A stretch of 64,000 nt of DNA from Micromonospora violae (GTDB taxonomy: Bacteria > Actinomycetota > Actinomycetes > Mycobacteriales > Micromonosporaceae): positions 124,001 to 188,000 of the forward strand of contig NZ_SHKK01000001.1 of the NCBI RefSeq assembly GCF_004217135.1, read 5' to 3'. The position numbers and the translations under genes are program-made. Below the pieces are notes generated by a model. The model did not search any database, was not told the DNA's origin, and worked only from the letters and a program-made list of their open reading frames with translations. Position 1 is the stretch's first letter. Each line of letters opens with the position of its first letter. Positions 42,766 to 53,025 of the stretch are shown here, in pieces.

Positions 42766-43296
42766 TCACTTCTTGGCCGGCGGAGACGGGCAGGAACCCG
42801 GGGGCGCCACCGGCGGACCCGAGTCGCCGAGCGACTGGTTCACCTCGGTCGTGGTGGCGAGCTGCTGGAAGCGGTTGCCCAGCACCACGTCCACGGTGTC
42901 GTCGGTGCGCTTCGGGTCGTAGCCCGGGACGGCGTTGTTGAGGAAGTACGCCTGGAGCAGGTGCGCGGAACCGACGCCCTTCGGGCCGAACCGCAGCACC
43001 GCGACGCTGTCGACCTTCTTCTCGTTGCCGGTCTTCTTGACCTGGAACTGCCGGTTGCTGAACTCGTCGGCGACGGTGTGGGCAAGGCCGGGCTGGTCGG
43101 TGGCGTTGAACACGTTGATCTTGACGTCCTTGCGCTCGCGCAGGGTCAAGTCCGCCAGCGGCCAGCCCTCGGGGCAACCCGCCGCAGTGCCCGCGTTGCC
43201 CTGGCTGTCGCGGACCACGGCCACGACGACGAAGACCACGGCGATGACCGCCAGCAGGCCGACGACGACGAGTGCTCGCACGCGCGCAAAACTCAT
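42766..43296 (-). CDS. LytR C-terminal domain membrane protein
   Basis: A 176-residue protein anchored by one helix at about 9-29 (VVVGLLAVIAVVFVVVAVV). The external part matches the LytR_C domain: KINVFNATDQPGLAHTVADEF, RFGPKGVGSAHLL and VDVVLGNRFQQL. Related to cell-wall-linked LytR-CpsA-Psr proteins but without their catalytic domain; it may act with a wall polymer ligase. ATG at 43294-43296. Convergent with inositol monophosphatase. Confidence 0.87.
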   Translation of the reverse strand: MSFARVRALVVVGLLAVIAVVFVVVAVVRDSQGNAGTAAGCPEGWPLADLTLRERKDVKINVFNATDQPGLAHTVADEFSNRQFQVKKTGNEKKVDSVAVLRFGPKGVGSAHLLQAYFLNNAVPGYDPKRTDDTVDVVLGNRFQQLATTTEVNQSLGDSGPPVAPPGSCPSPPAKK

Positions 43297-43714
43297 CAGG
43301 GCACTCCCCGGGCCTCAGGTGGGTGGTGGCGGCCAGGAACGATCGCTCAGGCCGCCGGCCGTCGAATACGCCGCTGAGGTTAACGGTTGTCCGGCCGTCG
43401 CGTGGAAACAGCCCGACATGCCGGCGCGCCGACCGCGAACCGGGTACTACTACCCCTATCTTCGTGTCGCCTGAATCACATTGGGAACAACTTCGCGTGC
43501 GGGGGCGTACATCTCAGCCGCAAGGGCGGTATACATGCCTCGCCCAAGGGGGGGTAAGGTTCCGCGCTCGCAGGGGAGTCGCCCCAGCGAGCTCGACCCG
43601 TTCGGTCCTCGGGTCGGGTGCCCGACACAAGTGGTGGCCGGCCAGCGGAACCGAAACAGCGTCGTCCGGCGTTACAACCGGAAGCGACAACATCGATATG
43701 GGAGAGTGAAACCG
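43297..43714. other. Gap between LytR_C and DUF4193 genes
   Basis: About 418 bp of divergent promoter space. A frame running into DUF4193 from 43481 has no ribosome site and is taken as leader. GTAAGGTT near 43555 could be a -10 hexamer without a matching -35. I see no RNA gene or conserved structure. Confidence 0.4.
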
Positions 43715-44011
43715 ATGGCCACCGACTACGACGCCCCGCGTCGCGACGAGGTCGACCTCGGCGAGGACAGCCTGGAAGAGCTCAAGGCCCGGCGCGTCGA
43801 CTCACAGTCGGGCGCGGTGGACGTCGACGAGGCCGAGGTGGCCGAGAGCTTTGAGCTGCCCGGCGCCGACCTGGCCGACGAGGAGCTCACGGTCAAGGTG
43901 CTTCCGATGCAGCAGGACGAGTTCCGGTGCGCCCGCTGCTTCCTGGTCCACCACCGTAGCCAGCTGGCGGTCGAGCGTAACGGCGAGCTGATCTGCCGCG
44001 AGTGCGTCTGA
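43715..44011 (+). CDS. DUF4193 domain protein
   Basis: A 98-residue acidic protein conserved in actinobacteria, with a zinc-ribbon-like end: FRCARCFLVHHRSQL and ELICRECV. The acidic N-terminal part reads DYDAPRRDEVDLGEDSLEELKARR. Members sit near hrdB and dut in most genomes; function unknown, though the RNA polymerase neighbourhood hints at transcription. ATG at 43715. Confidence 0.9.
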   Translation: MATDYDAPRRDEVDLGEDSLEELKARRVDSQSGAVDVDEAEVAESFELPGADLADEELTVKVLPMQQDEFRCARCFLVHHRSQLAVERNGELICRECV

Positions 44012-44127
44012 CAGTTACGACACCGGCGGCGGCCTCCTGAGCGGGGTCGCCGCTGCCGGTGTAGGCATGCGGCAGCGGTGGGTACCTGCTTGACTCGTAG
44101 CGGGTAGCCACAGCACCGGGAGGTCCG

Positions 44128-44979
44128 ATGAGCGATCGAGGCGACACCACCGATGGCGGCGCGGACGATCGTGGTGCCACCCGCGGCACGGATGATCGTG
44201 ATGCCACTGTTGGCGCGGATGATCTTGGTGCCACCGTCGCGGCGTTGACCGCGGACGACATCGAGCCGGCCCGACGCCGTCAACTGCTGACCCGGATGGT
44301 CGGGCAGGCCCGTGCGCGGGGCATCTCCGACCTGTTCAAGCCCCGCGCCGCCGTGCGGTGGATGGTCGACACCGTCGCCGAGATCGCCCCGCACGTCCCG
44401 GTACGGGACCGGGACACTCTGCGGCGGCACTTCCCCGGCCTGGACGACGACGCCCTGGCCGACCGGCTCATCCGCAACGCGTCGAGGACCACCGCCGCGA
44501 TCGGCGCGGCCGGTGGGGGCGTCGCCGCCGTCGAGTGGACGGTGGCCCCGACCCTGCTCTCCGCGCCGGTGCTGCTCGCCGCCGAGACCGTGGCCGTGGT
44601 GGCCGTGGAGCTGAAACTGGTCGGCGAGCTGCACGAACTGCACGGTGTGGCGCTACCGGCCGGCGGCAGCCAACGGGCGGTCACACTGGTGCACTCCTGG
44701 GCCACTCAGCGCGGCGTGAACCCGATGGTGCCCGGCGTGGGAGTGGGAGCGGTGCTCGGCACCGCCGCCCGCAAGGAACTGCGCGAGATGCTGCTGCGGC
44801 GTTTCGGGCGCAACCTCACCACGCTCGGGCCGTTCCTGACCGGTGCGGCGGTGGCCAGCTTCCTCAACCGCCGGGCCACCCAGCAGATGGCCGACCAACT
44901 CCAGGTTGACCTGCGCCGGCGGGGCATCGCCCGGCCCGCGCCACCGACGGCCCTGCCCGGCCCGCCGACCGGCACCTGA
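44128..44979 (+). CDS. Hypothetical membrane-associated protein
   Basis: Not recognised. 283 residues. The N-terminal 40 residues are Asp/Gly/Thr repeats ([19 protein letters not shown]), of low complexity. The central part has hydrophobic helices at about 130-175 ([39 protein letters not shown]) and [28 protein letters not shown]. The sequence [19 protein letters not shown] recalls the EcsC-like protein family (weak). ATG with GGGAGG upstream. Confidence 0.65.
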   Translation: MSDRGDTTDGGADDRGATRGTDDRDATVGADDLGATVAALTADDIEPARRRQLLTRMVGQARARGISDLFKPRAAVRWMVDTVAEIAPHVPVRDRDTLRRHFPGLDDDALADRLIRNASRTTAAIGAAGGGVAAVEWTVAPTLLSAPVLLAAETVAVVAVELKLVGELHELHGVALPAGGSQRAVTLVHSWATQRGVNPMVPGVGVGAVLGTAARKELREMLLRRFGRNLTTLGPFLTGAAVASFLNRRATQQMADQLQVDLRRRGIARPAPPTALPGPPTGT

Positions 44980-45056
44980 GCCGGCCTCGCCACTGGCCTG
45001 GCACCTCAGCCGGCCTCGCCGCCGGCCCGGCATCCGAGCCGGCCCTCGGCGTCGGA

Positions 45057-45584
45057 TCAGCCCGGCTCGCCCGTCGTCGGGTGGGGCGCCACCAGGGCGT
45101 CCCGCGCGGCCAGCACCGCCTCGGCCAGCTCGACCGGGTGGCGGGTGCTCACCACCCAGAACGGGGTCGGATCCGCGGGGTCGTCGAGGATCACCTGCAC
45201 GGCGCCGCCGATCCACGGTCGCTGCACCACGAAGGCGAGCGGGTCCGCGCCGACACCGAGCACCTCACGTCGGCCGGCCACGTCCAGCGGCACCACGTCG
45301 GCCACGAACCGGACCGGCAGCCGGGCGTCGTCCACCCGCAGCTCCGCGTCGACGACCTCGACCCGGATCCGGCCCAGCCACCACAGCCCGGCCGCGGTGA
45401 GCGGCACCAGCACGGCGAACGGCAGCCAGGCGCGGACACCGGAGGCGCCCATCCAGATCTCGACGGCCAGCAAAGCGGCGGCCACCAGCCCGGCCAGCCA
45501 CAGCCACCAGGGCAGATCCAGGCGCTCGCGGTACGCCGAGCGGGCGGCGACCGGCGGCTGATCGGCGGACGGGGAGGGCGACAT
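45057..45584 (-). CDS. DUF3093 membrane protein
   Basis: A 175-residue protein with two membrane helices at about 24-45 and 50-70 and a cytoplasmic domain containing [50 protein letters not shown]3093 is conserved next to dut in actinobacteria; function unknown. ATG at 45582-45584 with AGGAG upstream. Divergent from dut. Confidence 0.9.
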   Translation of the reverse strand: MSPSPSADQPPVAARSAYRERLDLPWWLWLAGLVAAALLAVEIWMGASGVRAWLPFAVLVPLTAAGLWWLGRIRVEVVDAELRVDDARLPVRFVADVVPLDVAGRREVLGVGADPLAFVVQRPWIGGAVQVILDDPADPTPFWVVSTRHPVELAEAVLAARDALVAPHPTTGEPG

Positions 45585-45674
45585 GCTCACTCCTGCGAGG
45601 GTACGGCGCACGACGGCTCGACGAACCGGCAGGATGGCAGGGTCACCCCGAGAACCGGACGGAAGAGGGGACCC

Positions 45675-46211
45675 GTGACCGACGTCGTACCCGTGCCCGT
45701 GCAGCTGCTCGACCCCGAGCTGCCGCTGCCCACGTACTCCCATCCCGGCGACGCCGGGGCCGACCTGGTGGCGGCCGCGGACGTGGAGCTGCCACCCGGC
45801 GGCCGTGCCCTGGTGCCCACCGGCGTGGCCATCGCGCTGCCGGAGGGGTACGTGGGCCTGGTCCATCCCCGCTCCGGGCTGGCGGCCAGGCTCGGCGTGA
45901 CGGTGCTCAACGCGCCCGGTACGGTCGACGCCGGCTACCGGGGTGAGATCCTGGTCAACCTGATCAATCATGATCGGGACGTGCCGGCGAAGATCTCCCG
46001 CGGCGACCGGATCGCGCAGCTCGTGGTCCAGCAGGTCGCACGGGCGCGGTTCGAACCGGTGGCTGAGCTGCCCGCGTCCCGGCGCGGGACCGGTGGGCAC
46101 GGGTCCACCGGTGGACACGCCGGGCTGGTGCCGTCGCCGACGGGCCAGGACCGGGTCGAGCGGCGGACCGACGAGCCGGGCCGCGGGCAGACCGAAGAAG
46201 TGGCAGGGTGA
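45675..46211 (+). CDS. dut: dUTP diphosphatase
   Basis: A 178-residue trimeric dUTPase that keeps uracil out of DNA and supplies dUMP. All five motifs are visible: [55 protein letters not shown] and the flexible [13 protein letters not shown]-terminal extension of about 25 residues ([13 protein letters not shown]) is longer than in E. coli. GTG at 45675. Followed after 25 bp by the DUF3710 gene. Confidence 0.96.
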   Translation: MTDVVPVPVQLLDPELPLPTYSHPGDAGADLVAAADVELPPGGRALVPTGVAIALPEGYVGLVHPRSGLAARLGVTVLNAPGTVDAGYRGEILVNLINHDRDVPAKISRGDRIAQLVVQQVARARFEPVAELPASRRGTGGHGSTGGHAGLVPSPTGQDRVERRTDEPGRGQTEEVAG

Positions 46212-46236
46212 GTGTGAACAGCGGAGGGCAGGCGCA

Positions 46237-46899
46237 GTGATCTTCTCCCGAAAGCGGGCCGATGCCGAGCGGCAGACCCGTGACGAGCGGGCCACCCAGG
46301 CCCCGGACCAGGGCGATGCGGCGCCGACGTTGGAGCGCGGCCCGTACGACATCTCCGAGAGCTACCCCGACGTGCCGCGACTCGACCTGGGCAGCCTGCA
46401 CATCCCGGCGATCGCCGACGTTGAGGTGCGGGTGCAGGCCGACCCGCAGGGCGTGGTCCAGCAGGTGGTGCTGGTGCACGGCGACAACGCACTCCAGCTG
46501 GGCGTCTTCGCCGCGCCCCGGTCCGAGGGGATCTGGGACGAGGTGCGCGAGGAGATCCGGCAGTCGCTGCTCCGCGACGGCGCGAGCGCGCAGGAGGTCG
46601 CCGGCGAGTACGGCCCGGAGCTGCACGCCCAGGTACGGACCCCGGACGGCCCGACGAACCTGCGGTTCGTCGGGATCGACGGGCCGCGTTGGATGGTCCG
46701 TGGCGTGTTCCAGGGCCCGGTAGCCACCGACCCGGCGAAGGCCGGGCCGCTCGTCGAATGCCTGGACGGCCTGGTGGTCGACCGTGGGCAGGAGGCGAAG
46801 CCGGTCCGCGAGCCGCTGCCGCTGCGGCTGCCCCGGGAGGTCGCCGAGCAGGCCGAGGCCGAGGCGGGCAACGCCGCCGGCGCACCGCGTCAGGTCTGA
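46237..46899 (+). CDS. DUF3710 domain protein
   Basis: A 220-residue cytoplasmic protein conserved downstream of dut in actinobacteria. Core landmarks: ERGPYDISESYPDVPRLDLG, VVLVHGDNALQLGVFAAPRSEG, IDGPRWMVRGVFQGP. No known function. GTG at 46237 with GGAGG a little upstream. Confidence 0.9.
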   Translation: MIFSRKRADAERQTRDERATQAPDQGDAAPTLERGPYDISESYPDVPRLDLGSLHIPAIADVEVRVQADPQGVVQQVVLVHGDNALQLGVFAAPRSEGIWDEVREEIRQSLLRDGASAQEVAGEYGPELHAQVRTPDGPTNLRFVGIDGPRWMVRGVFQGPVATDPAKAGPLVECLDGLVVDRGQEAKPVREPLPLRLPREVAEQAEAEAGNAAGAPRQV

Positions 46900-47013
46900 C
46901 CCGCGCCCACCGGCCCGCCGGAACCAGCCCCGTCGGCGTACGCTGGCGGCACGGTTCCGGCGCCGCCGGGGCCGGCCGGTATCGGCGAGCGTGGAGAGGG
47001 TGACGCGGAGGTC

Positions 47014-47394
47014 ATGACGACCGACGAGAGCCGGGTGTCGCTGCGGCGCATCCTGCAGCGGCTCACCGCCAGCGAGGCCGAGATCGAGGCGCAGGAGCTG
47101 CGTCGGGAGAGCGCCGAGTGCGGCGGGATCCCCGCCCAGCAGTGCTCCCGAGGGCAGCTGGTCTCGGTCGCCGGTCGGCTGCGCACGGTGGTCTACACCC
47201 CGCGTACCAATCTGCCGACCCTGGAGGCGGACCTGTACGACGGCAGTGACGTGGTCACCCTCGTCTGGCTGGGTCGACGGCACATCGCCGGGATCGAGCC
47301 GGGCCGGCACCTGACCGCCCGCGGCAGGGTGGCATTGCGCGATGACCGCAAGGTCATCTACAACCCCTACTACGAGCTGGACTCGCCCAAGTGA
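47014..47394 (+). CDS. OB-fold nucleic-acid-binding protein
   Basis: A 126-residue single OB-fold protein, RecG/RPA-like: LVSVAGRLRTVVYTPR, EADLYDGSDVVTLVWLGRR, PGRHLTARGRVALRDDRKVIYNPYYEL. Likely binds single-stranded nucleic acid. Conserved neighbour of DUF3710 and DUF3159; role unknown. ATG at 47014. Confidence 0.9.
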   Translation: MTTDESRVSLRRILQRLTASEAEIEAQELRRESAECGGIPAQQCSRGQLVSVAGRLRTVVYTPRTNLPTLEADLYDGSDVVTLVWLGRRHIAGIEPGRHLTARGRVALRDDRKVIYNPYYELDSPK

Positions 47395-47419
47395 CGGCAC
47401 TGCGGACGGAAGGCCGGCG

Positions 47420-48103
47420 ATGACGACGGGACAGGACCGGGCGGCACAGCCGGAGACCGACCCTCAGGACGAGGAGAAGCTGCCGACGGTCGCCGAGCAG
47501 ATGGCCGACCAGCTCGGCGGCTGGCGCGGGCTGGTCGAGTCCAGCATCCCGGTCGTGGTCTTCGTCCTCGCCAACATCATCGGCGAGCTGCGGCCCGCGG
47601 TGATCGCCTCGGTCGCCGTCGCGGTGCTGATCGCCGTGGTGCGGCTGGCCCAGCGCCGGCCGATCCGGCACGCCGTCAACGGGCTTTTTGGCGTCGGCGT
47701 GGGCGCGGCCATCGCGTGGCGCACCGGCGACGAGCGTGACTTCTACCTCCCCGGCATCCTCTACGGCATCGGGTACGGCGTCGCCCTGCTGATCTCGGCC
47801 GCGATCCGGCAGCCACTGGTGGGCTGGATCTGGTCGGTGCTGGTGGCCAAGGGCCGGTCGGAGTGGCGGTCCGACCCGAAGCTGGTGCGCACCTTCACCC
47901 AGCTGACCGTGCTCTGGGGTGTGGTCTGGCTGGCCAAGGTCGGTGTGCAGGCCGGGCTCTACCTGGCCCACCAGGACACCGCGCTGGGCGTGGCACGGCT
48001 GGCACTGGGCTACCCGCCGTACGCGCTGCTGTTGTTGATCACGGTGTGGACGGTGCGCCGGGTCACCCGGGAGGCGCCGCCGACCCCGCTGCCCAGCGCC
48101 TGA
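47420..48103 (+). CDS. DUF3159 membrane protein
   Basis: A 227-residue integral membrane protein with about six helices after a 45-residue acidic N-terminus (EEKLPTVAEQMADQLGG). DUF3159 proteins occur with TrkA genes in actinobacteria, and a transport or potassium-related function has been suggested by context only. ATG at 47420. Convergent with the TrkA genes. Confidence 0.88.
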   Translation: MTTGQDRAAQPETDPQDEEKLPTVAEQMADQLGGWRGLVESSIPVVVFVLANIIGELRPAVIASVAVAVLIAVVRLAQRRPIRHAVNGLFGVGVGAAIAWRTGDERDFYLPGILYGIGYGVALLISAAIRQPLVGWIWSVLVAKGRSEWRSDPKLVRTFTQLTVLWGVVWLAKVGVQAGLYLAHQDTALGVARLALGYPPYALLLLITVWTVRRVTREAPPTPLPSA

Positions 48104-48138
48104 GCGAGGCCGAGCCGCCCAACCGCGTGCCCGGCGGG

Positions 48139-48828
48139 TCAGCGTGAGCCGCGGGTCCGTTCGACGCTGTCCGGCCCGAGGATCACCGCGCGGACCTCGT
48201 CCTCCACCTCGGCCGTGCAGACGAAGACCAGTTCGTCGCCGGCCTCGATCGGGTCGTCCGGGCTGGGCACCAGGACCCGCTTGCCGCGCAGGATCGCCAC
48301 CAGCGCGGCGTCACGGGGCAGCGGCACGGCGTGGATCGGCTGACCGACGTAGGGGGCGGTCGGCGGCAGGGTGATCTCGACGAGGTTCGCCTCGCCCTGC
48401 CGGAAGGTCATCAGCCGGACCAGGTCGCCGACGGTGACCGCCTCCTCGACGAGGGCGGCCATCACCCGCGGCTTGCTCACCGCGACGTCCACGCCCCACT
48501 GCTCGGTGAACAGCCACTCGTTCTCGGCCCGGTTGACCCGGGCGACCACCCGGGGCACCGCGAACTCGGTCTTGGCCAGCAGCGACAGCACCAGGTTGGT
48601 CTTGTCGTCACCGGTCGCCGCGACCACCACGTCGCACCCGGCGACGTCGGCCTCCTCCAGGCTGGTCAGCTCGCACGCGTCGGCCAGCACCCACTCGGCG
48701 GCCGGCACCCGGTCCGGGCGCAGCATCTTGGGTTGACGCTCGATCAGCATCACCTGATGGCCGTTGTCGATCAACTCCTGGGCGATCGAGCGGCCCACGT
48801 TGCCCGCGCCCGCGATGGCGACCCGCAT
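48139..48828 (-). CDS. TrkA-like potassium uptake regulatory protein (second)
   Basis: A 229-residue two-domain regulator of K+ channels: Rossmann RCK-N domain with GAGNVG at 7-12 and RCK-C domain (QGEANLVEITLPPTAPYVGQPIHAVPLP). Pairs such as CeoB/CeoC in mycobacteria gate potassium uptake. Its start (48826-48828) is three bases from the stop of the other TrkA gene (48832), so they form one operon. Confidence 0.93.
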   Translation of the reverse strand: MRVAIAGAGNVGRSIAQELIDNGHQVMLIERQPKMLRPDRVPAAEWVLADACELTSLEEADVAGCDVVVAATGDDKTNLVLSLLAKTEFAVPRVVARVNRAENEWLFTEQWGVDVAVSKPRVMAALVEEAVTVGDLVRLMTFRQGEANLVEITLPPTAPYVGQPIHAVPLPRDAALVAILRGKRVLVPSPDDPIEAGDELVFVCTAEVEDEVRAVILGPDSVERTRGSR

Positions 48829-48831
48829 GGC

Positions 48832-49497
48832 TCAGTGCCCTCCTTCCGGCGGCGTCGCCGCCACCGCCGTGACCGTCGCCACGATGTCATCGCTGACCAG
48901 CATGAACACCTGGTCGCCCTCCTGCAGGACGGTGGAGCCGGTGGGCAGCGTGCCGATGCCGAAGCGGATCAGGTAGGCCACCCGCGCCCCGCTCACCTCC
49001 TCCAACGTCCGTGCTGGTCGACCGATCCAGTCCTTGTGAACGGGCACCTCGACGATCGACACGGTGCTCGTGGGGTCGCGGAAGATCTCCACGTTGCCCT
49101 CCGGCACCAGGTGTCGCAGCATCCGGTCCGCCGTCCACCGCACCGTGGCCACGGTGGGGATGCCCAGCCGCTCGTAGACCTGCGCCCGGCGCGGGTCGTA
49201 GATGCGGGCGGCGACCCGGGACACGCCGAACGTCTCACGGGCCAACCGGGCCGAGATGATGTTGGAGTTGTCGCCGCTCGACACCGCCGCGAAGGCGTCC
49301 GCGCGCTCGATGCCGGCCTGCCGGAGCACCTCGCCGTCGAAGCCGGCCCCGGTCACCGTGATTCCGGCGAAGTCGGGGCTGAGCCGGCGGAAGGCGTCGG
49401 CGTCCTGGTCGATCACCGCCACCGAGTGCCCTCGGGACTCCAGGCTGTGGGCGAGGGTCGAGCCGACCCGGCCACACCCCATGATCACGATGTGCAC
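48832..49497 (-). CDS. TrkA-like potassium uptake regulatory protein (first)
   Basis: A 221-residue RCK protein with GCGRVG at 7-12, DQDADAFRRLSPDF and a C-terminal ligand-binding domain (VEVPVHKDWIGRPARTLEEVSG). Binds NAD(H) or nucleotide in the Rossmann part. First of the two-gene operon; divergent from the KimA-like permease over a 160-bp gap, which contains no visible c-di-AMP riboswitch. Confidence 0.93.
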   Translation of the reverse strand: MHIVIMGCGRVGSTLAHSLESRGHSVAVIDQDADAFRRLSPDFAGITVTGAGFDGEVLRQAGIERADAFAAVSSGDNSNIISARLARETFGVSRVAARIYDPRRAQVYERLGIPTVATVRWTADRMLRHLVPEGNVEIFRDPTSTVSIVEVPVHKDWIGRPARTLEEVSGARVAYLIRFGIGTLPTGSTVLQEGDQVFMLVSDDIVATVTAVAATPPEGGH

Positions 49498-49661
49498 GCT
49501 GTCCCTCCCAAGGTGCGTACCACTCCCGCTGCCGGTGGCCTTCCGAGTGCGAGCCTGCCACGTCCCGGTCGCGAACGAGGACCGACCGTACCCCGCCGTC
49601 CTGGGCAGTGATGATCGCCCACCCCCGCGCCCCCGCCGTGGTGGTCGTACTCTTGGCGTTC

Positions 49662-51728
49662 GTGGCCAGTCCCACCTCGCTGCTGAAGCGGCTTCTTCTC
49701 GGTCGACCGTTCCGGTCCGACCGGCTGCAGCACACCCTCCTGCCGAAGCGCATCGCGCTGCCCGTGTTCGCCTCCGACGCGCTGTCCAGCGTCGCGTACG
49801 CGCCTGACGAGATCCTGCTGACCCTCTCCATCGCCGGCGCCTCCGCGTACTTCTTCTCGCCGTGGATCGCCCTGGCTGTGGTCGTGGTCATGCTCACCGT
49901 GGTGGCCAGCTATCGGCAGAACGTGCACGCCTACCCGTCCGGTGGCGGCGACTACGAGGTGGCCACCGTCAACCTGGGCCCGAAGTTCGGCGTCGGGGTG
50001 GCCAGCGCGTTGCTGGTCGACTATGTGCTCACGGTGGCGGTGTCGGTCTCCTCCGGGGTGGCCAATCTGGGCTCGGTGGTGCCGTTCGTGGCCACCCACA
50101 AGGTCCTGATCGCGGTGAGCGCGGTGGTCCTGCTGAGCGCGGTCAACCTGCGCGGTCTGCGCGAGTCGGGCACAGCGTTCGCCATCCCCACCTACGGCTT
50201 CGTCATCGTGATGGGCGGGATGCTGCTCACCGGGCTGTTCCGGGTCTTCGTGCTGGGTGACGATCTCCGTGCGCCCAGCGCCGACCTGGTCATCCAGGCC
50301 GAGCACAGCGTGACCGGGTTCGCGCTCATCTTCCTGCTGCTGCGGACGTTCAGCTCGGGCGCCGCCGCGCTCACCGGGGTGGAGGCGATCTCCAACGGGG
50401 TGCCGGCGTTCAAGGCGCCCAAGAGCCGCAACGCCGCCACCACCCTGCTGCTGCTCGGCAGCATCTCGGTGAGCATGCTGGTCGGGATCATCTGGCTGGC
50501 CCGGCTGACCCACCTGCAGTTCGTCGAGGACCCGAGCCTCCAGATCGTCTCCGGCCCCGAGGGGTACGTGCAGAAGACGGTCACCACCCAGCTTGGCGAG
50601 ACGGTCTTCGGCTCCGGGTCGATCCTGCTCTACGTGGTGGCCGGGATGACCGCCCTCATCCTGTTCCTGGCCGCGAACACCGCGTTCAACGGCTTCCCGG
50701 TGCTCGGCTCGATCCTCGCCCAGGACCGCTACCTGCCCCGGCAGTTCCACACCCGGGGCGACCGGCTGGCCTTCTCCAACGGCATCGTCTTCCTCGCCGT
50801 CTTCGCGATCGTGCTGATCGTCGGCTTCCAGGCCGAGGTGACCCGACTCATCCAGCTCTACATCGTCGGTGTCTTCGTCTCGTTCACCGTCTCCCAGGCC
50901 GGCATGATCCGGCATTGGAACCGGCACCTGCGCACCGAGCGGGACCCGGAGGCGCGCCGCCGGATGCACCGGTCGCGGGCCATCAACACGTTCGGCGCGG
51001 GCCTGACGGGCACGGTGTTGGTGATCGTCCTGATCACCAAGTTCCTGCTCGGCGCGTGGATCGCGATTGCCGCGATGGCGGTGATCTACGTGCTGATGCT
51101 GGGGATCCGCCGCCACTACGACCGGATCGCCGTCGAGTTGACCCCACCGGACGAGGGCCGGGCCGTGCTGCCCGCCCGCAACCACGCGATCGTGCTGGTC
51201 AGCAAGCTGCACCAGCCGACGCTGCGGGCCATCGCCTACGCCCGCGCCACGCGCCCCGACACACTGACCGCGGTGACCGTCAACGTGGACGAGACGGACA
51301 CCCGGGATCTGCAGGCCGAATGGGAGCGCCGGGAGATGGCCATCCCGCTCACCGTGATCGACTCGCCGTACCGGGAGATCACCCGCCCGATCCTGGACTT
51401 CGTCGCCACCGCCCGCCGCAAGTCGCCCCGGGACGTGGTCACCGTGTTCATTCCGGAGTACGTGGTCGGCCGTTGGTGGGAGAACCTGCTGCACAACCAG
51501 AGCGCCCTGCGCCTCAAGGGCCGGCTGCTCTTCGAACCGGGGGTGATGGTGGTCAGCGTGCCGTGGCAGCTCGCGTCGACAGCGAGCAAGAACCTGGACC
51601 GACTGGACGCCACGCTGTCCCGGACCCCGGCGCGGGGGCCGCGGCCCAGCGTGCCGCCGCTGGTCTCCACGCCGACCGGTGAGGGTGACCAGGGGGACAG
51701 CACGACGACGGGGAGCACACGTGACTGA
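49662..51728 (+). CDS. APC-superfamily permease, KimA-like potassium importer
   Basis: A 688-residue permease. LPVFASDALSSVAYAPDEI near the N-terminus is a characteristic opening of KimA/YdaO-type proteins, followed by about 12 helices, and a 200-residue cytosolic domain (RNHAIVLVSKLHQPTLRAIAYAR, IPEYVVGRWWENLLHNQSALRLKG). KimA of Bacillus imports K+ with protons and is blocked by c-di-AMP. Proximity to two TrkA genes supports a potassium role (inference). GTG 49662 chosen because it gives the standard ASPTSLLKRLLLGRPF start; no ribosome site is seen, so the transcript may be leaderless. The next gene starts before its stop. Confidence 0.87.
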   Translation: MASPTSLLKRLLLGRPFRSDRLQHTLLPKRIALPVFASDALSSVAYAPDEILLTLSIAGASAYFFSPWIALAVVVVMLTVVASYRQNVHAYPSGGGDYEVATVNLGPKFGVGVASALLVDYVLTVAVSVSSGVANLGSVVPFVATHKVLIAVSAVVLLSAVNLRGLRESGTAFAIPTYGFVIVMGGMLLTGLFRVFVLGDDLRAPSADLVIQAEHSVTGFALIFLLLRTFSSGAAALTGVEAISNGVPAFKAPKSRNAATTLLLLGSISVSMLVGIIWLARLTHLQFVEDPSLQIVSGPEGYVQKTVTTQLGETVFGSGSILLYVVAGMTALILFLAANTAFNGFPVLGSILAQDRYLPRQFHTRGDRLAFSNGIVFLAVFAIVLIVGFQAEVTRLIQLYIVGVFVSFTVSQAGMIRHWNRHLRTERDPEARRRMHRSRAINTFGAGLTGTVLVIVLITKFLLGAWIAIAAMAVIYVLMLGIRRHYDRIAVELTPPDEGRAVLPARNHAIVLVSKLHQPTLRAIAYARATRPDTLTAVTVNVDETDTRDLQAEWERREMAIPLTVIDSPYREITRPILDFVATARRKSPRDVVTVFIPEYVVGRWWENLLHNQSALRLKGRLLFEPGVMVVSVPWQLASTASKNLDRLDATLSRTPARGPRPSVPPLVSTPTGEGDQGDSTTTGSTRD

Positions 51729-53025
51729 GCCGGACGCGCAGCGGGGCCTGACCGAGGCGGACCGGGTCGAGCTGACCGTCGACGCGGTCGCCCCCGGCGG
51801 GCACTGTGTCGCCCGGGTCGACGGGCAGGTGGTCTTCGTCCGGCACGCGCTGCCCGGTGAACGGGTCATCGCCGAGGTCACCGAGGTGCACCGGGGGTTC
51901 GTCCGGGCCGACGCGGTGACCGTGCTGGAGCCGTCAGCGGACCGCGTCGAGCCGCCCTGCCCGTACGCGAAGCCGGGCGCCTGTGGCGGCTGCGACCTCC
52001 AGCACGTCGCTCCGGCCGCGCAACTGGCCTGGAAGACCGCGGTGGTACGCGAGCAGCTGACCCGTCTCGGCGGGCTGACTGACGACGAGCTGGACCAGCT
52101 CGGCGTCCAGGTCGAGGCGCTGCCCGGCGGACTGCTCGGCTGGCGATCCCGGGTCCGTTACGCGGTCGACGGCGCGGACCGGGCCGGCCTGCTCAAGCAC
52201 CGCTCGCACGAGGTGGTGCCGATCGACCGCTGCCGGATCGCCCACCCGGCCATCCAGCAGCTGCCGGTGCTCACCCCCACCGGTGCCCGCTGGCCGGCCG
52301 CCGAGGCGGTGGAGACCGTCGCCAGCACCGGCGGGGACGTGACCGTCACGGAGGTCCGCGACGAGGTGCTCACCCCGGTCAGCGGCCCGACCGAGGTTCG
52401 GGAGGTCGCCGCCGGACGGGACTGGACGCTGCCCGCGTCCGCGTTCTGGCAGGTGCACCCGGCCGCGGCGGACACCCTCTCTACGGCGGTGCTGGAATTG
52501 CTGGACCCGCAGCCGGGCGAGATCGCCTGGGACCTCTACGGAGGTGCGGGGTTGTTCGCCGCCGGGCTGGCCCTACGGGTCGGCGGGACCGGGCGGGTGA
52601 CCCTGGTCGAAGCGGCGGCGCAGGGTGTCGCTGCCGCCCGGCAGAACCTGGCCGACCTGCCCCGCGTCGAGGTGGTGTCGGCTCGGGTGGAGACCGCGTT
52701 GGCGCGCCGACGGATCACCGGCCCGGTCGACGTGGTGGTGCTCGACCCGCCGCGCTCCGGGGCCGGCGCCGCGGTGGTCCGCGCGCTGGTCGCCGCCCGC
52801 CCACGGGCGGTCGCGTACGTGGCGTGTGACCCGGCCGCCTTCGCCCGGGACGTGCGCACCTTCGCCGACCTCGGTTGGCGGCTGGCGGCGCTGCGGGGTT
52901 TCGACCTCTTCCCGATGACGCAGCACGTCGAGCAGGTCGGGCTGCTGCTCCCGCCGAACGCACCGGACTCGGGCCGAGCTGCGGAGTACCGGGCGGCCGA
53001 TAGACTCTCCGGTCATGAGCGTTGA
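51721..53025 (+). CDS. TrmA/RumA-type RNA uracil-5-methyltransferase
   Basis: A 434-residue class I SAM methyltransferase with a TRAM N-terminal domain and a 4Fe-4S site formed by Cys80, Cys88, Cys91 and Cys171 ([13 protein letters not shown]). Catalytic part: [24 protein letters not shown] and the nucleophile Cys in [11 protein letters not shown]. Targets may be rRNA or tRNA uridine. GTG at 51721 overlaps the permease stop by 8 bases. Ends inside dxs by 11 bases. Confidence 0.92.
   Translation: MTEPDAQRGLTEADRVELTVDAVAPGGHCVARVDGQVVFVRHALPGERVIAEVTEVHRGFVRADAVTVLEPSADRVEPPCPYAKPGACGGCDLQHVAPAAQLAWKTAVVREQLTRLGGLTDDELDQLGVQVEALPGGLLGWRSRVRYAVDGADRAGLLKHRSHEVVPIDRCRIAHPAIQQLPVLTPTGARWPAAEAVETVASTGGDVTVTEVRDEVLTPVSGPTEVREVAAGRDWTLPASAFWQVHPAAADTLSTAVLELLDPQPGEIAWDLYGGAGLFAAGLALRVGGTGRVTLVEAAAQGVAAARQNLADLPRVEVVSARVETALARRRITGPVDVVVLDPPRSGAGAAVVRALVAARPRAVAYVACDPAAFARDVRTFADLGWRLAALRGFDLFPMTQHVEQVGLLLPPNAPDSGRAAEYRAADRLSGHER

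Noticed and set aside
49498..49661. c-di-AMP (ydaO) riboswitch before the permease
   Set aside because: The gap is only about 160 bp, and I find none of the conserved ydaO core pattern.
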